Positions 18,487 to 25,279 of a DNA stretch of 64,000 nucleotides are shown in pieces (position 1 is the stretch's first letter; every line of letters begins with the position of its first letter). Source of the DNA: Lysinibacillus fusiformis. Lineage in GTDB: Bacteria > Bacillota > Bacilli > Bacillales_A > Planococcaceae. The stretch is taken from NCBI RefSeq assembly GCF_007362955.1, contig NZ_CP041696.1, positions 4,836,001 to 4,900,000 on the forward strand. The letters are read 5' to 3'. The position numbers and the translations under genes are program-made. The notes under the pieces were generated by a model that saw only the letters and a program-made list of their open reading frames with translations, did not search any database and was not told the DNA's origin.

Positions 18487-19947
18487 CTACCTTCTTAATA
18501 ACTTTTTATAGCGATCAAGTGGATTTGAATTATTTGTATAGAGCTGATTCAACGCTTGTGTTGTCATATCCACCAAGTCGTCGTGTGTAGCATTCGGGAA
18601 AGCGACAAGTTCTTCTATTAAGTCGTTTACCCACGGACACATATTCGGATGAGGCAACCAAACATTTCCTGACTCAAAAAGAGGAGACACCGCATTTGCG
18701 CGTGCCTCCTTTCCTCCATCAGGGTTTACCGGAGTAATTCCACTGATTTCATCTTTAAGTATCTCAATAATAGCTGTACCGTTCGCCTTATCTTCAATGT
18801 ATTTAGAGCGTGCTTCTGGCCACTTATCAGCCATGGCTCGAATTGCTTTCATGGTATCCGCAAAGCCCATCCGTTTATGTTCGACATCTAGCAAATAATA
18901 ATTTGCCTTCTTGCGGGCCCATACGCCACCAGCTACAAAGTCGCTAGTATCAGTTCCTTTAAAGGTACAGTCCCATGATTGCGCCATTTTGTCGAAGTGA
19001 ATAGGTAAAATAACCACATCATCCGATAAGCCCCATTCTCGATGTTGTTCAGAAGAACGCACATAGTAGCGAATCCAGTCTCGCTTAAAGATGGAACCAC
19101 CTGCAGGAGAAGGTCTTTGTTGGTATAAAGCATTCCATGTACGACTTCCAACCTCTGCTTTCTTATCAGATGCCCATTGCTCATCAAAACCTAATTCTCT
19201 ACACAAAGGGTCCCCTGGTTTACGGCCAAGTAAATCATTTTCATCTTCTGCTATTGCAGGTAGCCGTAACCGGACCCATTTGCGAGGGCTACGAGTTAGT
19301 AACCGTCCGATTAAATCATCCTCATGCCATCGTGTCATAATAACGATGACTGACGCCCCATCATGTAAACGAGTAGAGAGCGTCGCTTCCCATTCATCCC
19401 AAATGTTGTCTCGTATTAATTGCGAGCTTGCTTCCTTCATGTTTTTGATAGGGTCATCGATAATCATTAGGTCAGCACCTTGACCGGTAATAGAGCCACC
19501 AATACCTGTACTAATCATTCCGCCACGTCTATCTTGTACGCCCCAATCTTTATTGGCTGCATTAGCTTCAGAAAGTTCAATGTCAAATAATTCATGAGAA
19601 AACTCATTAAATTTATTACGATTCATGCGTCCGAACTTTGTAGCTAGACCGTCTGAATATGCTGCAGTAATAACGCGTTTATCAGGGTTGCGACCAATAT
19701 AATAACTCGGGAATGTTTCAGTTACCGTCATCGATTTACCATGGCGAGGAGGCATCTCGATTAGAATAAACTTCTGCTTACCTTCAGCAATTCCTTGCAA
19801 TTCGTCACAAACTATCTGAGTATGAGGATAATGCTGATAGTGACCATGGTGTACATACTCTACATAATCATGGTAGGACCGTCTAGCAAGTTCCTTTTGT
19901 GCCTCCACAGCTAATGCTTCAATTTGTTCCGCGCTTAGAGTTGGCAA
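18487..19947 (-). CDS. terL: Terminase large subunit
   Basis: A 486-residue packaging motor. The Walker A-type motif MPPRHGKS is at residues 65-72, Walker B with acidic pair DLMIIDDP at about 159-166, and the C-terminal nuclease domain carries DFVAGGVWARK and YIEDKANG with acidic residues (about residues 320-400). It starts with TTG inside the terS coding region and overlaps it by 29 bases, with GGAG 10 bases upstream. Confidence 0.95.
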   Translation of the reverse strand: MPTLSAEQIEALAVEAQKELARRSYHDYVEYVHHGHYQHYPHTQIVCDELQGIAEGKQKFILIEMPPRHGKSMTVTETFPSYYIGRNPDKRVITAAYSDGLATKFGRMNRNKFNEFSHELFDIELSEANAANKDWGVQDRRGGMISTGIGGSITGQGADLMIIDDPIKNMKEASSQLIRDNIWDEWEATLSTRLHDGASVIVIMTRWHEDDLIGRLLTRSPRKWVRLRLPAIAEDENDLLGRKPGDPLCRELGFDEQWASDKKAEVGSRTWNALYQQRPSPAGGSIFKRDWIRYYVRSSEQHREWGLSDDVVILPIHFDKMAQSWDCTFKGTDTSDFVAGGVWARKKANYYLLDVEHKRMGFADTMKAIRAMADKWPEARSKYIEDKANGTAIIEILKDEISGITPVNPDGGKEARANAVSPLFESGNVWLPHPNMCPWVNDLIEELVAFPNATHDDLVDMTTQALNQLYTNNSNPLDRYKKLLRR

Positions 19948-20419
19948 TTGCTCTCAACTCCTCTGTAGTTAGGTTGCTTAAATCTAAGGATGCTTTGACA
20001 TCACCACTATGTTCAATTTCTTGCTTGTCCGTCCATAGAGCAAAACGTTTACCGATAAGTTCAGCAGCTCTTATTCGTTCGCTCATAGTAGGAGGCATGT
20101 TTTCTTCAATCTTTTGCACACCCACATCAATACTTCTTAACGTTGCAGCAGTTGTCTCTCCACGAAGAATGGCTGTAAGTGTTTCGAGTATTTCCTGTTG
20201 GTCAGCTACACGCTCTGACTTCAATTCCTCCATGCGTTCATCTATATAGGATTTCACGCTAACATTTGTTAACATTCGACTTCCTGCAGCCCTCGCAGTC
20301 GCTTCCTTCTTCACATTCGGATATGCTTTTAAATAAGCTTCTGTGGCATTTCCTAGCTCAATATAAAAATCTGCAAACGCTTGTTGTTTCACTGTTAATT
20401 TACGTTCAATCAATGGCAT
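19919..20419 (-). CDS. terS: Terminase small subunit
   Basis: About 166 residues. LTVKQQAFADFYIELGNATEAYLKAYP at the start is the classic Terminase_2 N-terminal DNA-binding motif, followed by RAAGSRMLTNVSVKSYI and a C-terminal oligomerisation region. It begins the packaging genes and recognises the packaging site. Start set at the ATG directly after an in-frame GTG. Confidence 0.92.
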   Translation of the reverse strand: MPLIERKLTVKQQAFADFYIELGNATEAYLKAYPNVKKEATARAAGSRMLTNVSVKSYIDERMEELKSERVADQQEILETLTAILRGETTAATLRSIDVGVQKIEENMPPTMSERIRAAELIGKRFALWTDKQEIEHSGDVKASLDLSNLTTEELRAIANSKRGTN

Positions 20420-20450
20420 CACCCCATTATGCTAGTTGCTTATTTTAGTC

Positions 20451-20477
20451 AAAAGAAAAAGACGTCACTTGGACGTC
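20451..20477 (-). terminator. Intrinsic terminator overlapping the end of the 53-aa gene
   Basis: On the minus strand GACGTC, 5-nt spacer, GACGTC, then TTTTTCTTTT. The hairpin overlaps the stop codon region of the small gene and lies 30 bases upstream of terS, so it could attenuate late transcription. Confidence 0.65.
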
Positions 20478-20626
20478 CTCAAAGTTTTATCAATATCCTC
20501 AATCAACCTGTCGATTTGCTCTTTTGTAATTTCCACAATGTGGTCTTTTTTTCTATCAATGAGTGGGTCATGCTGTCGTTTGTGGTTCATGGGATATTTA
20601 TCAGTTGTCGCAATATCTTTTTCCAT
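20465..20626 (-). CDS. Small hypothetical protein, 53 aa, upstream of terS
   Basis: An ATG at 20626 preceded by GAGGTGATTTT opens a 53-codon frame (MEKDIATTDKYPMNHKRQHD...). The C-terminal half is helical (VEITKEQIDRLIEDIDKTL). The good ribosome binding site, correct orientation and terminator at the end support a real gene. Function unknown; possibly an accessory early-late protein. Confidence 0.65.
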   Translation of the reverse strand: MEKDIATTDKYPMNHKRQHDPLIDRKKDHIVEITKEQIDRLIEDIDKTLRTSK

Positions 20627-20775
20627 AAAATCACCTCAATTAAGTATTCTAAAAATAGCATAAAATACCCTCTTGAGCTACTGGTGATTTTAGGTATTAT
20701 TTCACTCTCAAAACCACACCAAACTCTGCCCTCTCAACTCATAGCGTTTTGGCTGTTTGATGCAGTTTTCAAAGC

Positions 20776-20796
20776 AAAAGAAAAAGCCCGAAGGCT
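20776..20796 (-). terminator. Intrinsic terminator after the Acb2-like gene
   Basis: On the minus strand AGCC-TTCG-GGCT followed by TTTTTCTTTT, a tight tetraloop hairpin that abuts the stop codon of the Acb2-like gene. Confidence 0.75.
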
Positions 20797-20797
20797 C

Positions 20798-21001
20798 TTA
20801 ATTACGTGCAATTGAAGCGTTTGCCCACATAACAGCATTTTCAAGATTTGTAATCGCTACAGATTTTTCACGACTGTTTGGGCATTCTTTTTCAATCAAA
20901 TATGCAAGCTCTTTCGCCTTTTCACGAATAGCCCCATACTTTTCTAGCTGTCCCTCTTTCGGAGCATGATACTTAAAGTTGTTTTCAATTTGTGGATTCA
21001 T
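20798..21001 (-). CDS. Acb2/Tad1-hairpin-type anti-CBASS protein
   Basis: A 67-residue, two-helix protein. The C-terminal motif ECPNSREKSVAITNLENAV followed by MWANASIARN is the conserved core of the Acb2/Tad1 hairpin family. Acb2 proteins form hexamers that sequester cyclic di- and trinucleotides made by CBASS; Tad1 relatives bind gcADPR from Thoeris. The ATG follows AAAGGGG and lies about 30 nt after an intrinsic terminator, itself at the end of a structured leader, so expression may be conditional. The family call is from the motif; ligand specificity cannot be read by eye. Confidence 0.78.
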   Translation of the reverse strand: MNPQIENNFKYHAPKEGQLEKYGAIREKAKELAYLIEKECPNSREKSVAITNLENAVMWANASIARN

Positions 21002-21024
21002 ATGTTTTCCCCTTTCAAAGCATA

Positions 21025-21056
21025 ATAAAAACCCTCATCCCCGCTCAGGATGAAGG
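21025..21056 (-). terminator. Intrinsic terminator upstream of the Acb2-like gene
   Basis: On the minus strand CCTTCATCC pairs with GGATGAGGG (9 bp, one wobble, 7-nt loop), followed by TTTTTATT. It lies only about 20 bases before the ribosome binding site of the Acb2-like gene, an attenuator arrangement. Confidence 0.8.
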
Positions 21057-21252
21057 CTCGTCTATTGTGGTAAACCTATTTAGTTGTCGATAGCTCACTT
21101 TTGAAACCGTGGTAGAGCTGCACCACGTTACTATCGTAAAGCGAATTGTGTTTTAGATTTATAGTGCGTATCCGCGCACTTTGTTACTGTAGTAAGTTTG
21201 ACTGAAAAATATTTGGAAAGTGGACGAAGTTCACATATTAATCAGCTCCTTT
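21057..21252 (-). ncRNA. Structured leader RNA or sRNA upstream of the Acb2-like gene
   Basis: Reading the minus strand from 21252, AAAGGAG is followed 9 nt later by ATGTGA, a start-stop minimal frame at 21236-21231 (a GTG two bases on opens a 16-codon frame). Then come a hairpin AGTGCG/CGCACT (21163-21180) and a two-tier stem in which CGATAG/CTATCG (21088-21093 with 21131-21136) encloses CGTGGT/ACCACG (21108-21127), and finally the terminator at 21025-21056. No protein frame of useful length covers this stretch. It may be an attenuator/riboswitch-like leader of the Acb2-like gene or a stand-alone sRNA. I did not find a clear antiterminator pairing. Confidence 0.5.
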
Positions 21253-21337
21253 AAGCCCTTTATATTATTTAGATACCTAATCTCTTAAAAAATATGGGCC
21301 GGCCTTGTTTGTCGCGCTCCGAACTAGTCTTCCAAGC

Positions 21338-21360
21338 GCTGGTCGGTCGTCGGTCTGTCT
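21338..21360. promoter_or_regulatory. GC-rich conserved element, candidate packaging (pac/cos) or late-control site, copy 1
   Basis: A 23-bp sequence containing, on the plus strand, GGTCGGTCGTCGGTCTGTC is identical to one at 62840-62862 in another prophage fragment. On the minus strand it contains two direct GACCGAC repeats. It lies in a non-coding, locally GC-rich stretch upstream of terS and about 110-120 bp from a 9-bp repeat array that is also shared. Such conservation between late regulator and terminase suggests terminase recognition or late transcription control. Confidence 0.5.
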
Positions 21361-21459
21361 CTCCCTAATAATTAGTATTTTCATAAATACCAAGGGAAGA
21401 AACATTTACCTGCCCGGCCTCCCCTTCAGTTTACAAGATTATTTTTTAAATACCTAATG

Positions 21460-21504
21460 TATAACGAATGTAACGTTTGTAACATCTATCACATTTGTAA
21501 CATG
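21460..21504. promoter_or_regulatory. Array of five 9-bp tandem repeats (TGTAACATT-like), candidate late operator, copy 1
   Basis: The units are TATAACGAA, TGTAACGTT, TGTAACATC, TATCACATT and TGTAACATG, in exact 9-bp phase. A similar five-unit array lies at 62961-63005 at nearly the same distance from the GC-rich element. A TATAAT-like hexamer lies just upstream on the minus strand (21513-21518). A binding array for the ArpU/RinA-like regulator encoded at 22226-22642 is a reasonable inference. Confidence 0.5.
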
Positions 21505-21706
21505 GTCTAAATTATAGTGTAGTCATTAATGCTATAATGTTTGTGCACTAGCAAACTGATGTTAAAAGTACTGAATGAATTTTCAAAAACCTCCATTTAT
21601 TAACTATAAAGGTTATAATAAAGTATAAAAAATACTAAATTAAACCTATTTCAAATTTAACTAAAGTGTTTGATTTAAAATATTTTGTAATTAAGGAGAA
21701 TTATTA

Positions 21707-22087
21707 GTGAAAATTCAAACCAGTAATACATTAAATTATTTGAAAACAGAGGTAAATAAAAATATAAAAAACGAAAGTCTCTTAGATTTATTTGGAATTA
21801 AAAATAAAGACGAAGACGAAAACGAGAAAAATATCAAACCTAAATTCGAAACCAGATATGAAGATGGTTATATACGTACATATCTTGTGAAATCGAATGG
21901 ACAAAAATTAGTTAGATTACTTGTTAGGGAGGTTAAACAAACCCAAGAAAATATGAAAGAGTCCATAGATTTAGAGGATATGTTGATACAAGAGCTTGAA
22001 AAGTTATCTAATCCAAAAAAATATGAACAGAATACTTCTATTTTTGAAAAAGAAAAAAATATTTTTAAATATAAAACAGGTATTTGA
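21707..22087 (+). CDS. Uncharacterised cargo protein between late regulator and packaging element
   Basis: A 126-residue protein from a GTG start 7 bases after AAGGAG. It is charged and Lys/Glu/Asn-rich, with a short beta stretch (EDGYIRTYLVKSNGQKLVRLL) followed by a helix (ENMKESIDLEDMLIQELEKL). It is read opposite to the late operon and is more AT-rich than its neighbours, typical of accessory cargo. No family recognised. Confidence 0.6.
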   Translation: MKIQTSNTLNYLKTEVNKNIKNESLLDLFGIKNKDEDENEKNIKPKFETRYEDGYIRTYLVKSNGQKLVRLLVREVKQTQENMKESIDLEDMLIQELEKLSNPKKYEQNTSIFEKEKNIFKYKTGI

Positions 22088-22166
22088 GGACGATCAATAT
22101 AAACCAGATTAGAAATGATTATTAATTTGCGTGAAGGTTTAACAAATACCTAAAGAGAAAGTCTTA

Positions 22167-22200
22167 TTTATTGCCACAATCTTTGGATTGTGGCAATAAA
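22167..22200. terminator. Perfect 15-bp inverted repeat between convergent genes
   Basis: TTTATTGCCACAATC, 4-nt loop, and its exact complement. It lies between the plus-strand cargo gene and the minus-strand late regulator, so it is probably a shared bidirectional terminator, although the T tracts are short. Confidence 0.6.
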
Positions 22201-22225
22201 TTCATAGGGGCACAAGGCCCCTGCA

Positions 22226-22642
22226 TCATGCCATCATCTGCTTTACAATGTTATCTTTAATACGTTTAATACTAGTTGCCGATAAAGCCATGTGCTGACC
22301 TATCCAGCGCTGGGATTTACCGTCTAACATCCAATTCAACACTTGTACTTCTCTAGCACCAGTAACCTTATCTAGTAGCTTCTGAACCTCTAACAGTTTC
22401 TTCTCATAATCTGCAACACGTTTAATATTTTTCGAACGTCTAATAGACTCCTGCATAATGGGATCGCCTACACCACCTACTGCTTTTGGTAGTGTAGCCT
22501 CGATTCCATACTGAGCCGTTTTTGCCCCAACGACCATTTCTGCTCGCATTTCTTTGATGGCGTTAACCATCCAGTGGTAGTCGGTAATCATTGAATCTAA
22601 CTTATCTTGCGTAAATATTAATACTTGCCCTTGTCTATTCAT
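22226..22642 (-). CDS. ArpU/RinA-like late transcription regulator
   Basis: A 138-residue protein ending in a sigma-region-4-like helix-turn-helix: VQVLNWMLDGKSQRWIGQHM then ALSATSIKRIKDNIVKQM. Proteins of this build activate phage late genes. The start follows AGGGGGC. The same C-terminal pattern is found as a remnant at 63802-64000, again about 0.9 kb from the conserved GC-rich element, which supports a functional link to the late promoter or packaging region. Confidence 0.75.
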   Translation of the reverse strand: MNRQGQVLIFTQDKLDSMITDYHWMVNAIKEMRAEMVVGAKTAQYGIEATLPKAVGGVGDPIMQESIRRSKNIKRVADYEKKLLEVQKLLDKVTGAREVQVLNWMLDGKSQRWIGQHMALSATSIKRIKDNIVKQMMA

Positions 22643-22706
22643 AGTTTTGCCCCCTATGATATAATGATGTTGTCAATGCACCATCAAAGGGCATAAATCA
22701 ATCTAG

Positions 22707-22736
22707 GCTGTAGCGTGTGCAAACGCTGCGGCTTTT
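22707..22736 (+). terminator. Strong hairpin with T tract, orphan
   Basis: GCTGTAGCG pairs with CGCTGCGGC (9 bp with wobbles), 8-nt loop, then TTTT. No plus-strand gene ends directly before it. It lies upstream of the late regulator and may end antisense or read-through transcription, or form part of the regulator's leader. Confidence 0.5.
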
Positions 22737-22844
22737 CATTTGCTCTAAATCCAAATATACATTAATTATCAGAATATTCTATTTACTTATCTATCAAAAT
22801 ATATTAAACTGTAATTGCGTTTACTTTATTTTGTTTTAGGTATT

Positions 22845-22882
22845 CCTTGAGTAAGTCTCTCGACTACTAAACTTACTCAAGG
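22845..22882. repeat. 11-bp perfect inverted repeat in intergenic DNA
   Basis: CCTTGAGTAAG and CTTACTCAAGG separated by 16 bases in the 360-bp gap upstream of the late regulator. There is no T tract, so an operator or structured leader is possible. The remaining gap sequence has AT-rich promoter-like stretches only. Confidence 0.4.
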
Positions 22883-23000
22883 CTCCTCCTTAATTTCCTC
22901 ATATTTGTGCAGTAATTGAATCAATCTATATTTTCAAACATTACCTAATTATGTTATCCTTATATAAGTTATTAACCTATATATTAGGAGTTGTTATGCA

Positions 23001-23207
23001 ATGAAAACAGACGGTACACATTCTAAAATTGGATATATAATATTTATTTTAGGTATCTTCTTGCTTGTAAGCGGAACAGGCAGATTATCTGGTCCCCTCG
23101 AATACAATTCATTTATTCCAAATAAATCTATTGCAATAATATTCATTTTTATTGGGCTTTCTGTTGTATTCAGTTCATTCTTTATAAAACCCCGAAAAGA
23201 TCAATAA
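23001..23207 (+). CDS. Small two-TM membrane protein
   Basis: A 68-residue protein preceded by TAGGAG. Two hydrophobic segments (IGYIIFILGIFLLVSGTG and SIAIIFIFIGLSVVFSSFF) flank a short loop; the C-terminus is basic. It runs opposite to the early operon and sits among cargo genes. Function unknown; a lysogenic conversion gene is plausible. Confidence 0.6.
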   Translation: MKTDGTHSKIGYIIFILGIFLLVSGTGRLSGPLEYNSFIPNKSIAIIFIFIGLSVVFSSFFIKPRKDQ

Positions 23208-23227
23208 TTTTACTGAACACTATGTTT

Positions 23228-23686
23228 CTACTCTGTACAAGCAATGTATCCAGGATACTTATGCGTTCGATTTTGAATTACCCAATCAAATGTAACTTTG
23301 TAGCAGTCTCCAAATTCGGTTTGCCCTTCATAGCCCACACCAGCCATATTAGCTTCTTCATCTGTTATGTCAGACGCTTCCCAAAACATCGTATCTGTCA
23401 GTGGTACTTCTCCCCAATCATCAAATGCTTGCTTTAAATCATCCATAGTGACACCTGTTTGCTCATGATAAAAAGCTAAAGCTTCTTCCTCAGAGTAGTG
23501 TGCAATCCATTGGTAGTCGTCCATACGGAACACGAACATTTCTTTTGCCTCTGCGAAAAGTTGTTCACCTGCTTCTTTATCAAGAATTAGAGGTAAACTA
23601 TTTGTGTCTGTTTTATGTGCATAAATCCCTTCATAGCTTTTGATAACAATGCCACCGTCATTTAAGAACTTCATGATTTGTGTCAT
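23228..23686 (-). CDS. Strongly acidic uncharacterised phage protein
   Basis: A 152-residue protein with about 30 Asp/Glu and 10 Lys/Arg, giving a net charge near -20. Notable segments are SEEEALAFYHEQTGVTMDDL and EASDITDEEANMAGVG. The start follows GGGAGAT. Such acidity is common in DNA-mimic anti-restriction proteins but also in ordinary phage proteins, so the function is left open. Confidence 0.65.
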   Translation of the reverse strand: MTQIMKFLNDGGIVIKSYEGIYAHKTDTNSLPLILDKEAGEQLFAEAKEMFVFRMDDYQWIAHYSEEEALAFYHEQTGVTMDDLKQAFDDWGEVPLTDTMFWEASDITDEEANMAGVGYEGQTEFGDCYKVTFDWVIQNRTHKYPGYIACTE

Positions 23687-23851
23687 TTTTCTATCTCCCT
23701 TATTAATTATTTTTTATCGAATATCCTCAGATTGTTCAGTAAGGTTCTAGTTTTTTATATTATTCTAAAGGTGAAATCCTTCGAATATAAGTTAACTAAC
23801 AATTATTTTTATGTTAACATAATAAATACACCATTATTTGGAGGGGCTTTT

Positions 23852-24046
23852 TTGAATGACAAACGTAGACGTAGTACATTAATTAGTTCAGTTAGTAGTT
23901 TGGGATTATGTTCAGTAGGAGGATATAGAATCTTTACTAACAACATAGATGATATGTCAATACAAGTAGCATATATATTCTTTATTACTGGATTGATATG
24001 CTTTGTTGCAAGTGTAGTAGAGTTATATAGAAACCCTCGAACTTAG
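23852..24046 (+). CDS. Small two-TM membrane protein, 64 aa
   Basis: The best start is a TTG at 23852, 8 bases after GGAGGGG; longer in-frame extensions upstream lack a ribosome binding site. The product starts NDKRRRSTLISSVSS, then has two hydrophobic segments, the second VAYIFFITGLICFVASVVEL. A strong terminator overlaps its end. Function unknown. Confidence 0.6.
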   Translation: MNDKRRRSTLISSVSSLGLCSVGGYRIFTNNIDDMSIQVAYIFFITGLICFVASVVELYRNPRT

Positions 24047-24072
24047 CGTTGCTTTATGGCAACGCTTTTCTT
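24045..24072 (+). terminator. Intrinsic terminator after the small membrane gene
   Basis: AGCGTTGC, 5-nt loop, GGCAACGCT, then TTTTCTT. The hairpin begins in the stop codon of the membrane protein gene. Confidence 0.8.
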
Positions 24073-24133
24073 AATGCTATAGAACAATATTTCAATATCT
24101 TATAAAATCTGTATAATAAAATTATAATATTAA

Positions 24134-24329
24134 GCCTCTGTAGCTTTAGAAGGGAAGAGCGCCGGAAAACATTGTAGCTGCCGGGTCGCAAGGCAAGGGT
24201 TTCAGAAGCACCGAAAAGCAAATGAGCTGAGGCGGGTGAAATTCCTAGCCGGTGAAAGTCCGTAGGGAAGCGTGTTCCCCCTAGCCTATGCTTACGAAAG
24301 GAGTGCGGGTTCGAATCCCGTCAGAGGCA
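24134..24329 (+). ncRNA. tRNA-like RNA with about 150-nt insertion between D-arm and T-arm
   Basis: The ends form a perfect 7-bp acceptor stem (GCCTCTG at 24134-24140 with CAGAGGC at 24322-24328). After TA comes a D-arm (GCTT paired with GAGC around a loop containing GGG). Directly before the 3' acceptor strand is a canonical T-arm, GCGGG-TTCGAAT-CCCGT. In place of a normal anticodon and variable arm there are about 140-150 nt with their own hairpins, for example TAGGGAA with TTCCC...TA at 24262-24283, and a possible GCCGG/CCGGT pairing that would form a distal anticodon-like stem. No CCA is encoded. A TATAAT box lies at 24123-24128. It could be an intron-bearing tRNA, a tRNA-mimic ncRNA or a processed RNA cargo. 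Confidence 0.65.
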
Positions 24330-24354
24330 TTATTCTCCTAGTACACAAAATCTT

Positions 24355-24846
24355 TCAACTAATCTCAAATATATTTAATTGCTGCCACTGATTTTGTGGG
24401 AACTCTACCGCTACCTCTACACCGTACTCTCGGATGTTGATAAACCAATGAAGCGGGTAACGACCCAGCGGTTGTTGCAATGCTGCATCAGCATAAAAGT
24501 AGCAATCTGATTTACATGAATAGCAATTATTGATAGCAGTAATAAAATAATTACCTAATAGTGCGCCATAAGAATTACGACGCCAGATCAGTTCCGTTTC
24601 ATAGATTTTCCCTTTGTCTAATAGATGAGGCTCTGCTGGTTGAACGGGTTCTGACGGCCACTTATCCACCGCTTCAGCGGCAACTTCGGCGACGACCTTA
24701 AAGTATTTCTTTTGATACGTTCCAAAGTGTGAGCCTGGGCGTGAGAAGCGGCTAGCATGATATGCCGGTCCATGTGGATAAAGGTAATATGTTTCACCTA
24801 CAATAAGATTCGACTTATCCGGTGCATGTACGCATAGACCCTGCAT
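24355..24846 (-). CDS. Uncharacterised early phage protein
   Basis: A 163-residue protein, last gene of the early/replication operon. It contains VGETYYLYPHGPAYHASRFS and a later CYSCKSDCYFYADA Cys cluster (about residues 108-118) that may bind a metal. A GGGGGTG ribosome binding site lies just before the ATG. It overlaps the upstream zinc-finger gene by 32 bases. No family recognised. Confidence 0.65.
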   Translation of the reverse strand: MQGLCVHAPDKSNLIVGETYYLYPHGPAYHASRFSRPGSHFGTYQKKYFKVVAEVAAEAVDKWPSEPVQPAEPHLLDKGKIYETELIWRRNSYGALLGNYFITAINNCYSCKSDCYFYADAALQQPLGRYPLHWFINIREYGVEVAVEFPQNQWQQLNIFEIS

Positions 24847-25015
24847 CTAGCACACCCCCGTCAGTAAGTTCAACATCGAAAATGGTTATTTGTATCTTCC
24901 TAAATTCCTCATCATCTGCTTCTTTCTTTGCCTTTCGCTTACAGACCGGACCCATACCCTCACCGATTGATTTTTGCGAGCGTAACTTACGGTTACACCT
25001 AGCACAGACATCCAT
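24815..25015 (-). CDS. Small zinc-finger phage protein (DUF6011-like)
   Basis: A 66-residue protein with CARCNRKLRSQKSIGEGMGPVC (Cys at residues about 4, 7 and 25) followed by Lys-rich KRKAKKEADDEE. This C-x2-C-R-K-L...GxGPxC-type pattern is typical of small phage DUF6011 proteins. Probably a nucleic-acid-binding accessory factor. Confidence 0.7.
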   Translation of the reverse strand: MDVCARCNRKLRSQKSIGEGMGPVCKRKAKKEADDEEFRKIQITIFDVELTDGGVLDAGSMRTCTG

Positions 25016-25267
25016 CTAATCAACCTCCTCAACGGAATATACCCCTTCGATATAAAACGGAGCATACATGCCCATGTGGATTTTTAATGTGTGCCTTTCT
25101 TTTTCACAACGATAAATATGGATGAATGTATCTCTTTTACGAATGATTTTACGAAATACATAGGTATCACCATTGTAGAAAATGTGTTTTTGTAAAGCCC
25201 TGTAGTTTGTATACAAGGATTCATGATTTGGAAATACAGCACGTGGTGGTTTTGTTACTGTTGGCAT
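25016..25267 (-). CDS. Small hypothetical early protein, 83 aa
   Basis: A basic, aromatic-rich 83-residue protein (FRKIIRKRDTFIHIYRCEKER) directly upstream of the zinc-finger gene without overlap. Located after ssb in the early operon. No family recognised. Confidence 0.6.
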   Translation of the reverse strand: MPTVTKPPRAVFPNHESLYTNYRALQKHIFYNGDTYVFRKIIRKRDTFIHIYRCEKERHTLKIHMGMYAPFYIEGVYSVEEVD

Positions 25268-25279
25268 TAGAGTACCTCC

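Noticed and set aside
24226-24265. FMN-riboswitch-like words (GGGTGAAATTCC followed by CCGGTGAAAGTCCG) inside the tRNA-like RNA
   Set aside because: Only one half of the RFN pattern is present, the second GGTGAAATTCC/AGTCTGGATG half is missing, no riboflavin gene follows and the flanks are tRNA arms. The similarity is probably limited to a common loop motif.
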